A stretch of 48,315 bases of DNA from Bacillota bacterium (GTDB lineage Bacteria > Bacillota > Clostridia > Acetivibrionales > JAMNYG01): assembly GCA_023622945.1 (NCBI GenBank), contig JAMNYG010000209.1, forward strand, positions 1-48,315, written 5' to 3'. Position numbers and translations under genes: made by a program. The notes under the pieces were generated by a model. That model had not been told where the DNA came from. It was given only the letters and a program-made list of their open reading frames with translations, and searched no databases. Below are positions 40,475-48,315 of the stretch, in pieces. Positions within the stretch are counted from its first letter, which is position 1; each line of letters starts with the position of its first letter.

Positions 40475-42010
40475 TCAAATTGCCGAAAGTTCCTTAAGGT
40501 GTCTTCCTATATGCCTTTGAAGAGCTTCATAATATTCTGCCTCATACCGGTTTAATGTTTCATATATTTCATCCCTGAAAGCAAAGGAACCGTCAGGATT
40601 CTTTGCCTTAAGCAGCAATCCGTAAGTTATGTGCAGCACCTGCCTGGAATCATCCTTATCCATAAGCCCGGGCAGCTGGCTGTCTTCGAGGGTATCTATG
40701 TCGGGAATCTTTGCAACATCAGCGCTTATATGGTAATATTTCTTGGCTTCTTCAAGGTTGGCAACTGCAAACTTGTGCATCCTTCTGTACAATGAAGGAT
40801 TTTTATCGGCAATTATCCTTACAGCCTCCAGCCAGTTAGTACCGGCCGTCTTCAGATGATATTTTCCGCCGCTAAGTTCACCGATTATTGGAAATACCGT
40901 AAACTTGTCGCTCCCGGAGTGCACGCTTATCTTATATCCGAAATGCTCCGCAATCTCTGCATGCATGCCGAATTCCCCGGTGAATTGCTCCACATCGCCT
41001 ATATAATCTATTCCCTTCTGGAATTCACCGCAGAACCTCGGTGCAAGGCTTGTTATTTTCACTCCTCCGTCAATCAGCTCGGAAGCCACGAAGAAATGAG
41101 CCTGAGGAGTTGTGGAAGTAAGGGTTTCATCTATGGACATTTCAAGGTCTACTTCCCTGTCCAGACCTTTAATAAAATTGTTATATATCTCAACAGCAAA
41201 CCTGACTGCCTTTGCATATACCAGTACTATCTTTTTAAATTCATGTTCACCGAAGGTTATTTCAAGATTATCGCTTACCTTGAACTTTTTGCCCAGGTAT
41301 TTGGTCTCAAGGTCCTTTCTTTCTGCTTCGGGAAGCTGAGAATACCTTTTGTCCGCCTCCTCGGCAGAAAGACTTGCAGCAGCATTATCTATGTGCTCGG
41401 AACAGTCAAGGGTTATCATTGTAAAGCCATGATCAAGGGCCATTTTGACTTCATCGGGAGTTTTCAGGTGGTCTCCGTCTGCTCCGAATCCGGAGGTGTA
41501 ACCTTCCTGGAATACAGCCCATGATGCGGCTGAAAGCACGTCCTCGTATGTACGCCCGGTAAGGTTAAGCTCTCTTATTGATTGCTGAGCCAGAACAGGA
41601 AATACCTTCTTATCCCTTATCAGCCGTATATGCCCCGGAGAGGCCAATCCAAGCCTGTCTCCCAAGCCTATGGTAATGGGATGTCCATGATGGCTTACGG
41701 GATTTGTAAAATCGAATACGCTTCTCAACACCTTACAGTTTTCGTTATTCATGGCACATACTTTTGCTTTCCGGGAACCTATCGCAACTTCAGTGCCGCT
41801 GAACTTGTCGTACACATTGCCCTGCCCGTAAACAATTAAGCACTTCTGTCGGTTATGGACGGCAATGAAAAAAAGCGTGTCATCCAGCTTGCGAACAGAG
41901 TCAGGATAAACCCCGTATTCGCTCAACAAGTCATTTCCCTGGTCCTTTAGCTTATCCGGACAACCGTTTTTTGCATCGTAAAGCTCACAAAACTCTTTCC
42001 AACTTCCCAT
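40475..42010 (-). CDS. uxaE: tagaturonate epimerase
   Basis: A 511-residue enzyme matching the D-tagaturonate epimerase (UxaE) family, first characterised in Thermotoga maritima, which converts tagaturonate to fructuronate and so bypasses altronate. Conserved blocks are SGFGADGDHLK, DEVKMALDHGFTMITLDCSEHID, FGMHAEIAEHFGYKISVHSGSDKF and the C-terminal QVLHITYGLLL. Start ATG 42010 has GGGAGG seven bases upstream. Upstream of the UxaC-like gene, likely cotranscribed. It fits an alpha-galacturonidase elsewhere in the window. Confidence 0.9.
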   Translation of the reverse strand: MGSWKEFCELYDAKNGCPDKLKDQGNDLLSEYGVYPDSVRKLDDTLFFIAVHNRQKCLIVYGQGNVYDKFSGTEVAIGSRKAKVCAMNNENCKVLRSVFDFTNPVSHHGHPITIGLGDRLGLASPGHIRLIRDKKVFPVLAQQSIRELNLTGRTYEDVLSAASWAVFQEGYTSGFGADGDHLKTPDEVKMALDHGFTMITLDCSEHIDNAAASLSAEEADKRYSQLPEAERKDLETKYLGKKFKVSDNLEITFGEHEFKKIVLVYAKAVRFAVEIYNNFIKGLDREVDLEMSIDETLTSTTPQAHFFVASELIDGGVKITSLAPRFCGEFQKGIDYIGDVEQFTGEFGMHAEIAEHFGYKISVHSGSDKFTVFPIIGELSGGKYHLKTAGTNWLEAVRIIADKNPSLYRRMHKFAVANLEEAKKYYHISADVAKIPDIDTLEDSQLPGLMDKDDSRQVLHITYGLLLKAKNPDGSFAFRDEIYETLNRYEAEYYEALQRHIGRHLKELSAI

Positions 42011-42075
42011 AATGCTCCTCCCTTTCCAAGTAGATGCTCTTTAGAATTATATCAATAAACCTTTACCTGTTCAAT

Positions 42076-43059
42076 TTACCCGCTGATGGTCACATTTTCT
42101 GCAGGCCAGACAATTTGTATCCACGTCTGCCCCCTGTTGAGGGTAATATCCCTTCCGTCCAGGTATGTATACCTGGTGCGGCTTTCTCTTGAACTCTTAG
42201 ACCACTTGATTTTAACAGCCTTTCCCATGGTTATATACCAACCTTCTCCGCTTCCTATGTTGTGAAGTTCCTGTCTCCCTTCAGGGTCACCCGGTATAGG
42301 GGTATTTCTGATAACGGGTATTATGATATTAACCACTGAAAGCTGCCGGCCTGTCTCCCTCTCCATATGAGGCTGGCCTTCCCTGGTCCTCATATAAACG
42401 CCCTTATCCTTATCGTAAACAAAACCGCATTTGTATCCTCCCGGATACCTGACGTTTATATCATGAGCCGGCAGTCCGTCCTCGGGTATCACAGCGGATT
42501 CGTTGTATGTAAAAACCGTATTTTTTTCGGTGCTTGTCCTGTATTTTACTTTGCCCGTATAATCCAGGAGCCTTTCCATGGAAGTATAGGTATCCTGCCA
42601 ATTTCTAGAATCATTTGTCAACTCCCAAAAAGGACTTCCGGCATACAATCCGTTTATATTATTTATCTTAAAAGCGGAAATATCCCTTTGAGCCATTGGG
42701 CTCCATCCGATATGTACATATATTGCATCATGCTCCATTGCATAATCGATAAAGTAATGCCTGGCACTGCGAACCGGCCCTATCATCTGGGGTTCGGTAC
42801 CCCAGAAAACAGGCATAAGGCGTGTAATGCCTCCTTCTACTATGATAAAATCCATCTGGAGTATTATTTCAGTCTCAGAATCGCTTTCATCATTGTGGGT
42901 AGGCTGAGGCGTTGGAGTAATGTTGCGAGGCGTAGGGCTGACTGAAGGCTCTAAAGAAGTTTCCTCCATTTCATTTGATGTGGTTTCAGAATTGGCGCAT
43001 GCACCCAGGTTGATGGCAAACACCAGCACCATGATCATCGCAAATACTTTTTTAAGCAT
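42076..43059 (-). CDS. DUF3048 lipoprotein (YerB-like), N-terminally shortened domain
   Basis: A 327-residue secreted lipoprotein. Lipobox LGAC puts Cys21 as the anchored residue, followed by a Ser/Pro/Thr-rich linker (about 22-60). Then VEGGITRLMPVFWG...IGPVRSARHYFIDYAMEHDAIYVHIG, the core of DUF3048. The domain usually starts with a RPVAVMINN-type strand and SGLSQADIVYE, and those are missing: the linker joins at MDFIIVEGG. Start ATG 43059 has GGAGG upstream. Function of the family is unclear, probably cell-envelope related. Confidence 0.85.
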   Translation of the reverse strand: MLKKVFAMIMVLVFAINLGACANSETTSNEMEETSLEPSVSPTPRNITPTPQPTHNDESDSETEIILQMDFIIVEGGITRLMPVFWGTEPQMIGPVRSARHYFIDYAMEHDAIYVHIGWSPMAQRDISAFKINNINGLYAGSPFWELTNDSRNWQDTYTSMERLLDYTGKVKYRTSTEKNTVFTYNESAVIPEDGLPAHDINVRYPGGYKCGFVYDKDKGVYMRTREGQPHMERETGRQLSVVNIIIPVIRNTPIPGDPEGRQELHNIGSGEGWYITMGKAVKIKWSKSSRESRTRYTYLDGRDITLNRGQTWIQIVWPAENVTISG

Positions 43060-43287
43060 ACCATTCCTCCATGTGAGCAGTATGCTGAGTAATTCTATGT
43101 TTACCGGAAAAAATCCTTCTGAACAAAAGTATTGTTTTTTGCCAGAATATCGTTCATTTCTAAAAAATCATTCTTTTTTTTATATCATTTTCTTCTGGAA
43201 AACGTTCGTTTCTGAATTATCATTCACTTCTGCAGGTATACTTGTCCATCTGAATCAAATACGGATAATACCTGGTATCAAAGCCTG

Positions 43288-43323
43288 AAGGGCATGTATT
43301 CTGATAAGAGAATACATGCCCTT
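43288..43323 (-). terminator. hairpin after the DUF1292 gene
   Basis: Fifteen-base perfect arms AAGGGCATGTATTCT and AGAATACATGCCCTT around a six-base loop, eight bases past the stop. The T-run is poor on the minus strand. The rest of the gap (43060-43287) is T-rich with recurring TTCATTTCT-type words. Confidence 0.65.
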
Positions 43324-43330
43324 TACCGGC

Positions 43331-43627
43331 TTACTCTTCTTCAAAATCAAATTCATCTTCGTTTCTGAGCCTGAATTCCTCGAACACTGAATCAAGTTCA
43401 TCTTCGTCATCTACGGTAACAAAGGAGTCTTCGCCGTCTTCTCCGTGTTCGATTCTCAGGATAACCACCTCATCCACATCCTGCTCATCATCGGATTCTT
43501 CATCATCCAACGGCAGCAGCACTACATATTCATTGCCATTCATCCCTATAGTGTCAAGGTGTTCGAATTCTACCTCATTACCGTTTTCATCCACCAATAC
43601 AACGATATCGTCTCTTTCCTCTGACAT
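43331..43627 (-). CDS. DUF1292 domain protein
   Basis: A 98-residue, very acidic protein. It starts DDIVVLVDENGNEVEFEHLDTI and contains the DUF1292 core EYVVLLPLDDEESDDEQDVDEVVILRI. The C-terminal tail (EEFRLRNEDEFDFEEE) is almost all acidic. The family often follows ruvX and ireB in Clostridia and Bacilli, as here. Start ATG 43627 has AAAGGAGG upstream. Function unknown. Confidence 0.92.
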   Translation of the reverse strand: MSEERDDIVVLVDENGNEVEFEHLDTIGMNGNEYVVLLPLDDEESDDEQDVDEVVILRIEHGEDGEDSFVTVDDEDELDSVFEEFRLRNEDEFDFEEE

Positions 43628-43744
43628 TGTCAGTACCTCCTTTCAATTTGGAAAACACAAATCCATACAGCATATGCTGCAGATTTTCATTTTATTAATT
43701 ATAATGCCTTATTAACCCTCCAATTATTTGGAGTGTTTAAAAAA

Positions 43745-44188
43745 TTACTTGGAGTGTTTCAAACTGTCCAAATAGCCTTGCAGCATGTAAACTGCGGCAA
43801 TTTTGTCCACTACGGCTTTTTTTCTGGATGTTTTAACTCCGGTCTCCTGCATTATCCTTTGGGCCGCTACCGTTGTTAGCCTTTCGTCCCATTTTACTAT
43901 ATCTGTTTTTCGGGTCGAAAGAGAGCCGTTAATGTATCCATCCAATGCATCTATAAATTCAAGGGTCTTTTGTCCCCTCGGTCCGACGGTTCCATTCATG
44001 TTTCTGGGAAAACCTACCACTATCCTTGATACATGGTATTCATCAACCAGCTCTTTTATCCTCTTTAGCGGAATCTGGAGATTCCCGTTCCATTTGATGG
44101 TCTCAATTCCCTGGGCGGTCCATCCAAAAGGATCGCTGATGGCTATTCCTATTCTGCTGTCTCCATAATCTATACCCATTATTCGCAT
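43745..44188 (-). CDS. ruvX: Holliday junction resolvase-like RuvX (YqgF)
   Basis: A 147-residue RNase H-fold nuclease. Catalytic residues lie in MGIDYGDSRIGIAISD (Asp7), in IVVGFPRNMNGTVGPR and in KWDERLTTVAAQ (Asp), followed by KKAVVDKIAAVYMLQGYLD. YqgF proteins are linked to 16S rRNA 5'-end maturation and recombination. Start ATG 44188 has GGGG upstream. The AT-rich gap to the next gene (44189-44379) shows no gene. Confidence 0.94.
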   Translation of the reverse strand: MRIMGIDYGDSRIGIAISDPFGWTAQGIETIKWNGNLQIPLKRIKELVDEYHVSRIVVGFPRNMNGTVGPRGQKTLEFIDALDGYINGSLSTRKTDIVKWDERLTTVAAQRIMQETGVKTSRKKAVVDKIAAVYMLQGYLDSLKHSK

Positions 44189-44379
44189 ATGTTCCCCATA
44201 AAATCCAAATTATTTTTAAAATTTATAAAAGTTATTATTGTAAAATTTATAAACAATAAAAATTAATAAATAATATGTTCCTGCATCAGAAATATTTCAT
44301 TGCACAAGAAATATTAAAACTGCATAATGCAAAACATATACCAATACCTCAGAAAATCAAAAATCACATTGCAGATGCA

Positions 44380-45327
44380 TCAGCAAATCTTTATGGCAAA
44401 TACGGGACACACACTTCCGCAATAGCCGCATACAACGCATTTTTCAGCGTCTGCCACTGCCTTGCCATCCTCAACCTTAAGAGCATTCTGCCTGCATCGC
44501 TCAACGCATCTGCCGCAACCTTCGCACCAGAAGTCTATATGAAGCTTCCTGGGAAATCGCCTTAATTTCTCTTTTATTTCATGCGGCACATCCTGGCCGT
44601 TGAAAACACAGACATTCATTATGACTTCGTCCGTCGACTGCATACCTACAGCTATGGAATGTATATAAGGGATATTCAGCACAAATCTCATGCACTCATC
44701 ATATCTGCCCAGGAGGTTTCCTCCTCCCAGGGGTTTCATGCTGTATATTCCCTTGCCCCTGTTGTATGCCTTTTTGACAGCCCTGAGCATATCGTCAATT
44801 GTTCCGTCGCCTATTCCTATACCGGTAATGTTTACTAAAGGATGAATTACATCTATCTCCGTCATTTCAGCACATGCATCCACAACTTCAACATTATGGG
44901 TGGACACTCCTACTGCTTTAATTATGCCCTTTTCTTTTGCGTTTATATAGTACTCCAGCGCTTCCCTGTGTCCCTTAAGTGTCAGACGGCTTTCCTGCTC
45001 ATGCATGAGAAAGATGTCTATAACGTCTATGTCCATTTCACGGCGTGCCTTTTCAACGCTTTCCCTTGCTCCCTGGGCGGTATATGCATAGGATTTGGTG
45101 GCAATGACAGGTTTTATTCCTGTTTTTGCAATGGCCTCCCTGATATGGGGATAGGTTCCGTAAAGTTCTGCTGTGTCAATAAAGTTAACCCCCAACTCCA
45201 GCGCCTTTGCAATTACCTCGGCACCTTTTTCGGCTGAAAAATCAGACTGCAGAGGTCCTATAACCAGACCTCCGAAGCATAACCTTGATACTTCAATTCC
45301 GGTATTTCCCAATTTAACGTATTTCAT
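44380..45327 (-). CDS. aldo/keto reductase fused to a 2[4Fe-4S] ferredoxin domain
   Basis: A 315-residue protein. Residues 1-250 are an aldo-keto reductase barrel with the tetrad Asp51, Tyr56, Lys78, His109 (DTAELYG, ATKS, LMHEQE). The C-terminus from about 265 has two C-x2-C-x2-C-x3-C clusters (CEGCGRC...C, CVVCGYC...C). Such fusions are typical of anaerobes and would pass electrons between NAD(P)H or ferredoxin and a carbonyl. Start ATG 45327 has AGGTGA about 11 nt upstream. ATG 45360 is an alternative. It separates ruvX from ireB. Confidence 0.88.
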   Translation of the reverse strand: MKYVKLGNTGIEVSRLCFGGLVIGPLQSDFSAEKGAEVIAKALELGVNFIDTAELYGTYPHIREAIAKTGIKPVIATKSYAYTAQGARESVEKARREMDIDVIDIFLMHEQESRLTLKGHREALEYYINAKEKGIIKAVGVSTHNVEVVDACAEMTEIDVIHPLVNITGIGIGDGTIDDMLRAVKKAYNRGKGIYSMKPLGGGNLLGRYDECMRFVLNIPYIHSIAVGMQSTDEVIMNVCVFNGQDVPHEIKEKLRRFPRKLHIDFWCEGCGRCVERCRQNALKVEDGKAVADAEKCVVCGYCGSVCPVFAIKIC

Positions 45328-45482
45328 GGTCCGGGTTATCACCTGTTCCGTATACTGCACAAACTAAAATGGGACTGCCTCTGCTCCGGAATGCGGAAGC
45401 CTAAATATAACCCAACATCCGGAACAAGACATGTCCCCAATGCCGATTCTCATTTGATAATGGTTACATGCCTCTATAACGG

Positions 45483-45740
45483 TTACTTGCCTTCAAGATA
45501 GTACCTGACTATCTCTTCAAGCAATTCATCCCTTTCGAGCCTTCTGATAACGCTCCTGGCGTTATTATGACTGGTTATGTAGGTAGGATCGCCCGAAAGA
45601 ATATATCCGACTATCTGGTTTATGGGGTTATAGCCTTTCTCCTTCAAGGCCTGGTAGACCGTCATGATCACTTCTCTGGCCTTATTGACGTTATCTTTGC
45701 CCAAATTGAACATCATGGTTTCGTTATCCTGCATATTCAC
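45483..45740 (-). CDS. ireB: IreB-family regulatory phosphoprotein (UPF0297)
   Basis: An 85-residue protein matching UPF0297: [12 protein letters not shown] ... [50 protein letters not shown]. In Enterococcus IreB is a phosphorylation target of the Ser/Thr kinase IreK and affects cephalosporin tolerance. It is normally adjacent to alaS and ruvX, but alaS is absent here. Start ATG 45740 has AGGAGTGTG upstream. Confidence 0.95.
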   Translation of the reverse strand: MNMQDNETMMFNLGKDNVNKAREVIMTVYQALKEKGYNPINQIVGYILSGDPTYITSHNNARSVIRRLERDELLEEIVRYYLEGK

Positions 45741-45831
45741 ACACTCCTAAACATAACCAATGGCTCAGTTAATATTATTCATACAAACCCTTTCATATGC
45801 CTTCACAAATAATAGTAATACAATAATTGGA

Positions 45832-47148
45832 CTATTGCAATACATTTTCTGTCAGCCCGATTACGTGATCCACCTTGTTTTCAACAAGCCTGACATCTAC
45901 TATCCTGCCTTTAAGGGAGTTTTCTCCCTTACAGAGCACCCGAATGTAATTCGGTGTCAGCCCTTCCAGCATGCCTTCCTGGTTATCTGTCTCCTTTTCC
46001 ATGAGTACCTTCATTGTCCTGCCTATAAACCTGCCGTTAAACTCCTCGGTTTTCCTTTTTGACAGCTCTATCAGCCTGTTGCTTCTTTCCTCCTTCTTCT
46101 CGGGAGGCACCTGGTCGCTGTATCCGGCAGCAGGCGTACCTTTCCTGGGAGAGTATTTGAAAACATGCATATGGGCAAAGGATATCTCATCTACAAACTT
46201 GTATGTTTCCTCAAAGTCCTCATCGGTTTCACCGGGAAACCCCACCATTACATCGGTAGTGATCGCAACATCGGGGATATTGGCCCTGAGGGTGTCTACA
46301 ACCTTTCTGTAATCATCTGAAGTATATTTTCTGTTCATTCTTTTAAGAATCTTATCGCAACCGCTCTGGAGGGATATGTGATAGTGGGGACAGAGCTTGT
46401 GCAAACTCCTTGCAGTTGCTATAAATTCATCCGTAACGGTGGAAGGCTCAATGGAACCAAGCCTTATCCTCTCTATTCCATCAATTTCATGTACTTTTTT
46501 GATAATGTCCAGAATCGTAATTCCTCCGATGTCCTTGCCATAGGAAGCAACATGTATGCCGGTAAGGACTACCTCCTTGAAACCGCTTTCCGCAAGCTTC
46601 CGGACTTCATTCAGCACATCATGAGGCTGCCTGCTTCTGATAGGTCCACGGGCGTAAGGAATTATGCAGTAGGTACAGAACTGATTGCAGCCCTCCTGTA
46701 TCTTCAGAAAAGCCCTTGTACGTTCCTTGTACGATTCAACCTTGAGCTCTTCAAAATCCCTTGTACGCATAATATCATCTACATATGCAGCCACGCCTCC
46801 ACCGCTGTTTTCAATTTCCTTTATATATTCCACAATCCTGTTCCTTTGCTTTGTCCCTATTACCAAATTAACTCCCGGTATACTGCTGACTTCTTCAGGA
46901 GAGATCTGGGCATAGCAGCCTACAACGGCTATAATCGCATTTTGATTTTTCCTCCTGGCTTTTCTTATCATCTGCCTGGACTTTCTGTCGCTGAGGTTTG
47001 TAACGGTGCATGTATTTATGACATAAACGTCAGCCTTTTCTTCAAAATCCACAACTTCATAATTCTCAGCTTCAAAAAGCTCCGCCATGGCTTCCGTTTC
47101 ATATTGATTCACTTTGCAACCAAGGGTGAAAAATGCAACTTTTTTCAT
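45832..47148 (-). CDS. mtaB: threonylcarbamoyladenosine tRNA methylthiotransferase
   Basis: A 438-residue radical SAM methylthiotransferase forming ms2t6A37 in tRNA. The auxiliary [4Fe-4S] cluster uses Cys11, Cys47 and Cys78 (GCKVNQYE, NTCTVT, VGCYAQ). The radical SAM Cys are 154, 158 and 161 (GCNQFCTYC), and a TRAM domain closes the C-terminus (VLCKGENSLKGRIVDVRLVE). KVNQYE distinguishes MtaB from MiaB. Start ATG 47148 has GGGAGG upstream. An upstream ATG 47172 is weaker. Confidence 0.94.
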   Translation of the reverse strand: MKKVAFFTLGCKVNQYETEAMAELFEAENYEVVDFEEKADVYVINTCTVTNLSDRKSRQMIRKARRKNQNAIIAVVGCYAQISPEEVSSIPGVNLVIGTKQRNRIVEYIKEIENSGGGVAAYVDDIMRTRDFEELKVESYKERTRAFLKIQEGCNQFCTYCIIPYARGPIRSRQPHDVLNEVRKLAESGFKEVVLTGIHVASYGKDIGGITILDIIKKVHEIDGIERIRLGSIEPSTVTDEFIATARSLHKLCPHYHISLQSGCDKILKRMNRKYTSDDYRKVVDTLRANIPDVAITTDVMVGFPGETDEDFEETYKFVDEISFAHMHVFKYSPRKGTPAAGYSDQVPPEKKEERSNRLIELSKRKTEEFNGRFIGRTMKVLMEKETDNQEGMLEGLTPNYIRVLCKGENSLKGRIVDVRLVENKVDHVIGLTENVLQ

Positions 47149-47212
47149 CTGTCCTCCCATAATATATATCATTTCCTTTATGTCTGGTAAAATTCAAAAA
47201 ACGTAGCGGAAT

Positions 47213-47276
47213 GAGAACATTTCTCAAGCCACGAAGCACTTCTCAGCAGCAAGAGAAGTGTCCCCGTACCTTAGCC
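47213..47276. repeat. GGGAC-family repeat upstream of mtaB
   Basis: Shares CTCAAGC-ACGAAG, AGCAAGAGAAGTGTCCC and TACCTTAGC with the element at 15139-15245, in the same order. It looks like a shortened copy. The 420-nt gap (47149-47568) otherwise holds the HPr promoter and no gene. Confidence 0.75.
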
Positions 47277-47474
47277 AGTCTCTTGATGAAGCGACTGTTA
47301 TTTGGGAATATCATTCCTGCAAATCAGTTCAACAACCTAACTTAACTCTGCGCCCGATAGAAAAAAATCCAAAAACTTTGTTACAAGTGCACAATCATAT
47401 GGTAAATACCCATTAGCAAGCTGGTTTTAACCGTTATATTTCAGATTGTTCCGGCAGTTTTAATAATAACACGA

Positions 47475-47503
47475 TTGACTTATAATGGCAAACAGGATAA
47501 TAT
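47475..47503 (+). promoter_or_regulatory. promoter for the HPr-like gene
   Basis: TTGACT (47475-47480), a 17-nt spacer and TAATAT (47498-47503). A perfect AAGGAGG ribosome-binding site precedes ATG 47569. Confidence 0.65.
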
Positions 47504-47568
47504 AAAATTAAGAGAATTGCCGGTATATCAGTATTTTCTCAATTTTTTAAATAAGGAGGCGCTTTCAT

Positions 47569-47796
47569 ATGAAGTCATTCAATATTTCTTTGAAGTCCAT
47601 AAATGATGTTAAGGACTTTGTCAATCTGGCCAATAAATATGATTTTGACATCGACCTTGTATCCGGGCGCTATGTTGTTGATGCCAAGTCCATCATGGGA
47701 ATTTTCAGCCTTGATTTGAGCAAACCCATCGAAGTACAGGTTCATGCAGATGACTGCGACAAATTCTGCGAAGAAATCAAGAAATTCATTGTGTAA
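47569..47796 (+). CDS. HPr-like protein without the active-site histidine (Crh-like)
   Basis: A 75-residue protein with the HPr fold. KSIMGIFSL (residues 40-48) matches the regulatory Ser46 loop of HPr (here Ser41), and PIEVQVHADDCDKFCEEIKKF is the typical last strand and helix. The usual G-x-H-A-R-P active-site loop is replaced by KSINDVKDF, with no His, so sugar phosphotransfer is not possible. B. subtilis Crh, which keeps Ser46 but has Gln15, is the known parallel: a catabolite-repression role is inferred. It has its own promoter and terminator. Confidence 0.85.
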   Translation: MKSFNISLKSINDVKDFVNLANKYDFDIDLVSGRYVVDAKSIMGIFSLDLSKPIEVQVHADDCDKFCEEIKKFIV

Positions 47797-47868
47797 TTAA
47801 TACATTTGCTACATATAGTTTGTAAAGCATAAATAGTTTGTAAGCGTAGACATCAGGTTTTGTTTTGG

Positions 47869-47902
47869 GAAGGTCCTAAGAGAATTTAGGACCTTCTTGT
47901 TT
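47869..47902 (+). terminator. rho-independent terminator of the HPr-like gene
   Basis: Arms GAAGGTCCTAA (47869-47879) and TTAGGACCTTC (47886-47896) followed by TTGTTTT. It lies 72 nt past the stop. Confidence 0.8.
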
Positions 47903-47903
47903 T

Positions 47904-47951
47904 AAATGTCGCTTTCCATTAATGTCACTTGCGATTAACGTCATTTTCATC
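47904..47951. repeat. 16-nt degenerate tandem repeat, three units
   Basis: Three drifting units of about 16 nt (AATGTCGCTTTCCATT, AATGTCACTTGCGATT, AACGTCATTTTCATC) follow the HPr terminator. Further diverged TTTCATTCG-type words continue toward the DUF523 stop. Confidence 0.5.
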
Positions 47952-47982
47952 AGGTATTTCTGATAAATATCGCTTTCATTCG

Positions 47983-48315
47983 TTATTTCTGAATTTCACT
48001 TTCCTCAATTATTTTTATTCCATTCCTTCTCAGGAGTTCTGCTGTTACTCCGCTGCCATTGATGAGCTTACCCGTAAAGCTTCCATCGTATATTGCCCTT
48101 AAGCCGCATGATGGACTCTTTGACTTTAAAACGGCCTTTTTTGCGCCTGCAAGCCTGGCTATTTTCAGTGTTTCACAGGCACCTTTTACAAAACCTTCGG
48201 TTACATCCTTCCCTTCTTTGTTCATTACCCTGGCCTTACCGTCGAGGACGTGGGCACCGGTACCCCCGATAATCTCGGCAGCAGGCCGGGGGGTAGAAAA
48301 ACCTCCAAGCTGCTC
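47983..48315 (-). CDS. DUF523 protein, C-terminal part (N-terminus outside the window)
   Basis: 110 residues are visible. EQLGGFSTPRPAAEIIGG at the window edge, then GKARVMNKEGKDVTEGFVKGA, KSKSPSCG and IYDGSFTGKLINGSGVTAELLRRNGI are the conserved DUF523 blocks. An internal ATG at 48225 is not the start, because the open frame continues to the window end in a conserved part. The SPSCG cysteine is highly conserved. Function of the family is not established. Confidence 0.9.
   Translation of the reverse strand, partial: EQLGGFSTPRPAAEIIGGTGAHVLDGKARVMNKEGKDVTEGFVKGACETLKIARLAGAKKAVLKSKSPSCGLRAIYDGSFTGKLINGSGVTAELLRRNGIKIIEESEIQK

Noticed and set aside
46378-47190. 270-codon plus-strand ORF opposite mtaB
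   Set aside because: The minus strand encodes complete MtaB with all nine expected motifs, so this is a shadow frame.

Overview
The window looks like chromosome of a low- to mid-GC anaerobic Firmicute of class Clostridia, probably a fermentative plant-polysaccharide degrader. The basis is strong GGAGG ribosome-binding sites, a nine-gene V/A-type ATPase operon, gatCAB, IreB, RuvX, MtaB and DUF1292 housekeeping genes, a LacI-family regulator, and glycoside hydrolases and uronate enzymes. No rRNA, tRNA, insertion sequence, phage gene or CRISPR array was seen.

Layout. 1-1.3 kb: the 5' half of an L-threonine 3-dehydrogenase gene (minus) diverges from an XRE-cupin regulator. 1.6-10.7 kb: a complete V/A-type ATPase operon on the minus strand, order H-C-I-K-F-E-A-B-D, convergent with a small Cys-rich ORF. 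11-17.9 kb: a GH116 beta-glycosidase, a divergent GH4 enzyme carrying the CHEV motif of alpha-galacturonidases, a YbaK-type deacylase, an orphan URO-D-family protein and a GyrI-like ligand-binding protein. 18.1-22.7 kb: two tandem membrane-anchored DUF4091/GH123-like proteins of identical length, a duplication that includes the leader. 23-26.6 kb: gatC-gatA-gatB. 26.9-29.7 kb: a LysM protein, a DUF1700-RDD membrane protein with a PadR regulator, and a lipoprotein whose signal peptide is in another frame. 29.8-42 kb: a long minus-strand catabolic region with tagaturonate epimerase (uxaE), a uronate-isomerase-like protein, a LacI regulator with its own operator, a Gfo/Idh oxidoreductase, an AEC permease, a class III aminotransferase, a NagA-like deacetylase, glutamate dehydrogenase and a LarA-type racemase/epimerase. 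42-48.3 kb: a DUF3048 lipoprotein, DUF1292, ruvX, an aldo-keto reductase fused to a ferredoxin domain, ireB, mtaB, an HPr-like protein lacking the active-site His, and a partial DUF523 gene.

How it fits together. The CHEV GH4 enzyme would release galacturonate from pectic oligosaccharides. The UxaC-like and UxaE proteins would convert it by way of tagaturonate to fructuronate. The neighbouring deacetylase, aminotransferase, glutamate dehydrogenase and LarA homologue suggest a linked route for an N-acetylated amino sugar or amino-uronate. That last step is inference, and no such pathway is proven here.

A second theme is non-coding. Many intergenic gaps hold degenerate tandem repeats with a unit and period specific to each locus (15, about 19, 39, 16 nt). 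A separate GGGGAC/GTCCCC hairpin-forming family recurs at several loci and resembles REP-type elements. One array lies inside the ATPase operon just upstream of atpD.
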